Source: Bradyrhizobium hereditatis (GTDB lineage Bacteria; Pseudomonadota; Alphaproteobacteria; Rhizobiales; Xanthobacteraceae). From it: a stretch of DNA of 64,000 bases. Below, in pieces: positions 60,352 to 64,000 of this stretch. Each line of letters begins with the position of its first letter. Position 1 is the stretch's first letter. A program made the translations under genes and the position numbers. Where the stretch lies: the NCBI RefSeq assembly GCF_020329435.1, contig NZ_JAGKJK010000001.1, forward strand, positions 496,001 to 560,000, given 5' to 3'. The notes under the pieces were generated by a model. It was not told the origin of the DNA, made no database searches, and saw only the letters and a list, made by a program, of their open reading frames with translations.

Positions 60352-61158
60352 ATGGCCGAGTTTGTGAAGATCGAAAAAGGCCTGGGGCCGGATGGCCGCA
60401 TCGCCGTCGTGCGTTTCGACCGCGGCGACGGCATCAACGCGCTGTCACCGGAAGCGATGCGCCAGCTCACGGACGCCGCGCGCAGCTTTGAGGACGACGC
60501 CGAAACCTCGGTCGTGGTGCTCACTGGCGGCGCAAAATCGTTTAGCGCCGGCTTCGATCTCAAGGACCCCGAAGGCCGCTCGCGACAAACCATGGATTTC
60601 GGCGCCCTGCGCCGGCACCTGAAGCTCGGCCCGCGGCTGACGCGCGCCTGGCAGGACATGGAACAGATCACGATCGGCGCGATCGAGGGCTTTTGCATCG
60701 GCGGCGGCGTAGCGCTGGCGGTGGCGCTTGATTTCCGTGTGATGGCCCGCGATGCCCATATGCGCGTGCCCGAGATCGGGCTCGGCATGAACATGAGCTG
60801 GCAAAGCGTGCCGCGCATGCTGCACCTGATGGGACCGGCGCGTACCAAGCAGGCCGTCATCTTGGCCGACCAGCGCATCTCGGCCGCCGAGGCTTATGAA
60901 TGGGGCTTGGTCGAGGAGGTCGCTGATCCCGGCAAGACCTTCGATGCCGCGATGGCGCTCGCCGCCAAGGTCGCTGCCCAACCGCCGCTGTCGGTCGCCA
61001 TGACCAAGCTGACGGTCAACCGCCTCGCGCACGCGCTCGACGATCTCGCCAGCCATATGGATCTCGACCAGTTTGCGCTCGCAAGCATGACCGAGGATCA
61101 CAAGGAGGGCGTGGCGGCGTTCCTGGAGCGACGGAAGCCACGGTTCAGGGGGAAATAG
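60352..61158 (+). CDS. enoyl-CoA hydratase/isomerase (crotonase) family protein
   Basis: Acts on acyl-CoA thioesters. Its 268 residues have the oxyanion-hole strands TGGAKSFSAGFDLKDPEG and TIGAIEGFCIGGGVALAVAL, and the active-site region HMRVPEIGLGMNMSWQSVPR, where the Glu in PEIGLG fits the catalytic Glu of hydratases. C-terminal helices follow (PPLSVAMTKLTVNRLAHALD). It is divergent from the nitrile hydratase operon, 135 bases apart. It could act in fatty- or aromatic-acid breakdown; a firm substrate is not possible. Confidence 0.9.
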   Translation: MAEFVKIEKGLGPDGRIAVVRFDRGDGINALSPEAMRQLTDAARSFEDDAETSVVVLTGGAKSFSAGFDLKDPEGRSRQTMDFGALRRHLKLGPRLTRAWQDMEQITIGAIEGFCIGGGVALAVALDFRVMARDAHMRVPEIGLGMNMSWQSVPRMLHLMGPARTKQAVILADQRISAAEAYEWGLVEEVADPGKTFDAAMALAAKVAAQPPLSVAMTKLTVNRLAHALDDLASHMDLDQFALASMTEDHKEGVAAFLERRKPRFRGK

Positions 61159-61218
61159 CCGGTCGCAACTGCGAACCAGCGTGGAGTGCGTCATCGCTAT
61201 CCGAAATTCGCATAAGGT

Positions 61219-61232
61219 ATATTATGGAATAT
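61219..61232. promoter_or_regulatory. AT-rich palindrome upstream of the TRAP operon
   Basis: ATATT-ATGG-AATAT lies in a stretch of about 70 AT-rich bases (61205-61265), inside the 318-base gap before the substrate-binding protein. It may be part of a GntR-type operator or promoter for dctP. No other element was seen in this gap. Confidence 0.35.
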
Positions 61233-61476
61233 CTATATCAACAATTAGATCAAATGTTTAGGCGGATGTGCTGACAAATCCCGTCAGGTTTGGCAGCGAA
61301 ACGGCGTGCGATGACCGGCTATGACAATCCCGCTTTGCTGCATACGACCGTTGCTATTGCCGACACTTGCCGACGCTGCAATAAGCGCCGCGAGCGCGGT
61401 GATCGCTGACGATCCCCGTGGGCGGCAGGTCCGATGCTCGGACCTCAAGAACAATAACTCTCAAGGGAGAACCAGA

Positions 61477-62496
61477 ATGAGTTTTTCACGACGCACGCTT
61501 CTCAAGGCCACCGCTGCGTCAGCGGTTTTGGGCGGCATCGGCGCGCCATTGGTGGCGCGGGCCCAAGCTGCAGAATTTACCTATAAGTACGCCAATAATC
61601 TCCCAGACGGACATCCTATGAACGCCCGCGCCAAGGACATGGCGGCAGCGATCAAGGCCGAGACCAATGGCCGGTTCGACCTGCAGATTTTCCCGAACAA
61701 CCAGCTCGGCTCCGATACGGACATGCTGAGCCAGATCAGGTCCGGCGGCGTCGAGTTTTTCACGCTCTCGGGCCTCATTCTGGCGACGCTGGTGCCGGCG
61801 GCGTCCATCAGCGGCATCGGCTTTGCGTTCCCGGATTACGACACGGTCTGGAAGGCGATGGATGGCGGCTTGGGCGCTCACATCCGGGGTGAAATCACCA
61901 AGGCAAACCTCGTGGTGATGGAGAAAATCTGGGACAACGGCTTCCGGCAGACCACCTCATCGACCAAGCCGATCAACGGCCCGGAAGACTTGAAGAGCTT
62001 CAAGATCCGCGTGCCCGTCTCGCCGCTCTGGACCTCCATGTTCAAGGCGTTCGACGCGGCCCCCGCCTCGATCAATTTCAGCGAAGTTTACTCCGCGCTG
62101 CAGACCAAGATCGTCGAGGGCCAGGAAAATCCGCTGGCGATCATATCGACCGCCAAACTGTACGAAGTGCAGAAGTTCTGTTCGTTGACGAACCACATGT
62201 GGGACGGCTTCTGGTTCCTGGCGAACCGCCGCGCCTGGGAAAAGCTACCCGAGGATGTCAGGACCATCGTCGCCAAGAACATCAATGCGGCCGCCGTCAA
62301 GGAACGCGAGGACGTCGCCAAGCTGAACGCCGGACTGCAACAGGAACTGGCTGGCAAGGGCCTGACCTTCAATCAGCCCAATGTCACGCCGTTCCGCGAC
62401 AAGCTCCGCTCTGCCGGCTTCTACGCGGAATGGAAAGGTAAGTACGGCGACCAGGCCTGGGAGCTGCTCGAAAAGTCCGTCGGCAAGCTGTCGTAA
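61477..62496 (+). CDS. TRAP transporter substrate-binding protein (DctP family)
   Basis: Periplasmic solute receptor for organic acids or similar anions. The ATG at 61477 follows AAGGGAGAACC. It has 339 residues with a twin-arginine-like signal (MSFSRRTLLKATAASAVLGG then IGAPLVARAQA). The mature part begins AEFTYKYANNLPDGHPMNAR and contains GRFDLQIFPNNQLGSDTDML, the conserved FKIRVPVSPLWTSMFKAFDA with the carboxylate-binding Arg, and YSALQTKIVEGQENPLAIIS. The permease gene follows 100 bases later. Substrate unknown. Confidence 0.93.
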   Translation: MSFSRRTLLKATAASAVLGGIGAPLVARAQAAEFTYKYANNLPDGHPMNARAKDMAAAIKAETNGRFDLQIFPNNQLGSDTDMLSQIRSGGVEFFTLSGLILATLVPAASISGIGFAFPDYDTVWKAMDGGLGAHIRGEITKANLVVMEKIWDNGFRQTTSSTKPINGPEDLKSFKIRVPVSPLWTSMFKAFDAAPASINFSEVYSALQTKIVEGQENPLAIISTAKLYEVQKFCSLTNHMWDGFWFLANRRAWEKLPEDVRTIVAKNINAAAVKEREDVAKLNAGLQQELAGKGLTFNQPNVTPFRDKLRSAGFYAEWKGKYGDQAWELLEKSVGKLS

Positions 62497-62596
62497 CTGT
62501 ATAGCGTTTTCGGTCGAAGCATGCCCTCGGACTTGATCCGTGGGTGGCTCCCGGTTCGCGTGAAGAAAGCGCATCAAGACAAGAAGTGCTGCCGTT

Positions 62597-64000
62597 ATGG
62601 CTCATGCCGAGGTGAGTGAGAGCGTTAGCGGCGAGGTGGGTCAGCCCCCTCGCCGCGGCTCGTTGCTGGCGTCAATCGAGCACGCGCTGGGAATGCTGGT
62701 CGAGATTCCGGCGGCGCTCCTGGTCATTGCCGAAATCGTCATTCTGTTTGCCGGCGTGGTGGCGCGCTATGCGCTGCATCAGCCGCTGATCTGGTCGGAC
62801 GAGCTGGCCTCGATCCTGTTCCTGTGGCTCGCCATGCTCGGCGCCGCGGTCGCGTTCCGCCGCGCCGAACACATGCGGATGACGGCGGTGGTGGCCAACG
62901 CCAAGCCCGCCATGCGTGCCTATCTCGATCTGGTGGCCACGGCAGCCGCGCTGGCGTTCCTGATCCTGATCGCCTGGCCAGCTTACGAATACGCCTACGA
63001 GGAAAGCTACATCACGACGCCGGCGCTGCAGATCACCAATGTCTGGCGCGCCGCAGCGCTGCCGGTCGGCATCGCCCTGATGACATTGTTTGCCCTCCTG
63101 CGGCTGGCCCGTTCGGCCAACGCAAAGACCGTGCTGGGCGCGGTTCTGTCGGTTGCACTTATCATCGGAACGTTCTGGCTGCTCCGGGAGGCGCTCAAGC
63201 CGCTCGGCAATCTCAATCTGATCGTCTTCTTTGTTGGCGTCGCCGGCTTCTGCGTGTTCGCCGGCGTGCCGATCGCGTTCGGCTTTGGGCTTGCGACGTA
63301 TGGCTATCTGGCGCTGACGACGGGCACGCCGCTGATGGTGCTGGTCGGTCGCATGGATGAGGGGATGAGTCACCTCATCTTGCTGTCGGTGCCCCTGTTC
63401 GTCTTCCTCGGTCTCTTGATCGAGATGACCGGCATGGCGCGCGCGATGGTGGCGTTCCTGGCAAGCCTGTTGGGGCATGTACGGGGTGGCCTGCATTACG
63501 TGCTGGTCGGCGCCATGTACTTGGTTTCAGGCATCTCGGGCTCGAAGGCTGCCGATATGGCCGCCGTGGCGCCGGTCCTGTTCCCGGAGATGAAGGCGCG
63601 GGGCGCCAAGCCGGGCGATCTCGTCGCCCTGCTCTCGGCCACCGGCGCGCAAACGGAAACCATTCCGCCGAGCCTGGTGCTGATCACAATCGGCTCGGTC
63701 ACCGGCGTTTCGATCGCAGCGTTGTTCACCGGCGGCCTGCTGCCCGGTCTGGTGTTGGCGCTCACGCTGTCGGCGCTGGTGTGGTGGCGCTATCGGAACG
63801 AGGATCTGCGGCACGTCACGCGGGCGAACGCCAGCGAGATCCTCCGCGCGTTTGCCATCGCCCTGCCCGCCATCGCGCTGCCATTCGTGATCCGCTACGC
63901 CGTCGTAGAAGGCATCGCGACCGCGACCGAGGTCTCCACCATCGGCATCGTCTACGCCTTCATCGTGGGCTATCTGGTTTACGGCCTCTTGATCTACCGC
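62597..64000 (+). CDS. TRAP transporter fused DctQM permease (3' end outside window)
   Basis: The frame is open to the end of the window (468 codons seen) and encodes a fusion of the small DctQ and large DctM permease subunits. Residues about 25-190 give the four-helix DctQ unit, with VVARYALHQPLIWSDELASI then LFLWLAMLGAAVAFRRAEHM. From about 205 the DctM part begins NLNLIVFFVGVAGFCVFAGV, with SGISGSKAADMAAVAPVLFP (DctM hallmark) and SATGAQTETIPPSLVLITIG. It transports the ligand delivered by the upstream DctP using sodium. The C-terminus is missing because the window ends. Confidence 0.92.
   Translation, partial: MAHAEVSESVSGEVGQPPRRGSLLASIEHALGMLVEIPAALLVIAEIVILFAGVVARYALHQPLIWSDELASILFLWLAMLGAAVAFRRAEHMRMTAVVANAKPAMRAYLDLVATAAALAFLILIAWPAYEYAYEESYITTPALQITNVWRAAALPVGIALMTLFALLRLARSANAKTVLGAVLSVALIIGTFWLLREALKPLGNLNLIVFFVGVAGFCVFAGVPIAFGFGLATYGYLALTTGTPLMVLVGRMDEGMSHLILLSVPLFVFLGLLIEMTGMARAMVAFLASLLGHVRGGLHYVLVGAMYLVSGISGSKAADMAAVAPVLFPEMKARGAKPGDLVALLSATGAQTETIPPSLVLITIGSVTGVSIAALFTGGLLPGLVLALTLSALVWWRYRNEDLRHVTRANASEILRAFAIALPAIALPFVIRYAVVEGIATATEVSTIGIVYAFIVGYLVYGLLIYR

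Overview
The window reads as a chromosomal segment of a Bradyrhizobium-like alphaproteobacterium (Nitrobacteraceae, Rhizobiales). The grounds are high GC, the housekeeping order lipA / RatA-type gene / cinA / ispDF / dusB-ntrB-ntrC / ntrY-ntrX-hfq-hflX-mazG, a PopZ-type gene before valS, many very short Bradyrhizobium-style proteins, and several families of palindromic intergenic repeats I associate with that group. I see no integrase, intact transposase, phage module or CRISPR array.

Layout. 1-8228: a tripartite RND efflux operon (NodT-type outer membrane protein, adaptor, two tandem MdtB/MdtC-like pumps). 8265-15464: a DTW-domain tRNA-modification candidate, then an accessory patch of short proteins, tRNA-Cys and tRNA-Asn, a TetR gene facing a frameshifted NmrA-like gene, a frameshifted Cys-rich secreted protein, a DUF1772 protein and an H-NS-like protein that lacks its DNA-binding half. 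15602-22050: methyltransferase, TolC-type protein, PopZ-like protein and valS. 22072-33373: accessory stretch with a VOC protein, a large RTX protein carrying a glycosidase-like domain and a carbohydrate-binding module, a Tat-exported vanadium haloperoxidase homologue, HxlR/FAD-oxidoreductase and ArsR/AHSA1 pairs, gene remnants and repeats. 33374-44613: DNA glycosylase, lipA, RatA-type gene, a two-gene metabolic insert (beta-hydroxyacid dehydrogenase and TPP enzyme), cinA, ispDF, dusB-ntrBC. 44705-50953: a block with an MBL hydrolase, an NDH-2-like flavoprotein, a decayed hydrolase, two AraC regulators and a catalase-like protein that lies between ntrC and ntrY. 51120-58478: ntrYX, hfq, hflX, mazG, queC. 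58551-64000: cobalt-type nitrile hydratase operon, a crotonase, and a TRAP transporter with fused small and large permeases that runs off the window.

How the genes fit together. Nitrogen control is the core theme (dusB-ntrBC, ntrYX, hfq). Around it are inserted small regulator-plus-enzyme units that look environmentally tuned (nitrile hydration, flavoprotein oxidation, organic-acid TRAP uptake, halide peroxidation, secreted glycan binding). Palindromic repeats sit between many of these units, one forms the end of queC, and a broken REP-associated transposase fragment lies at 31.1 kb.

The most interesting observations are: the haloperoxidase homologue whose expected active-site histidine is replaced; the H-NS oligomerisation-only protein; a translationally coupled micro-ORF pair at 9.7 kb; a membrane protein with a Myb/SANT-like tail; three frameshifts clustered within 1.2 kb; exact operator palindromes for the TetR and ArsR genes; and the GAFTGA-less NtrX beside a GAFTGA-containing NtrC.
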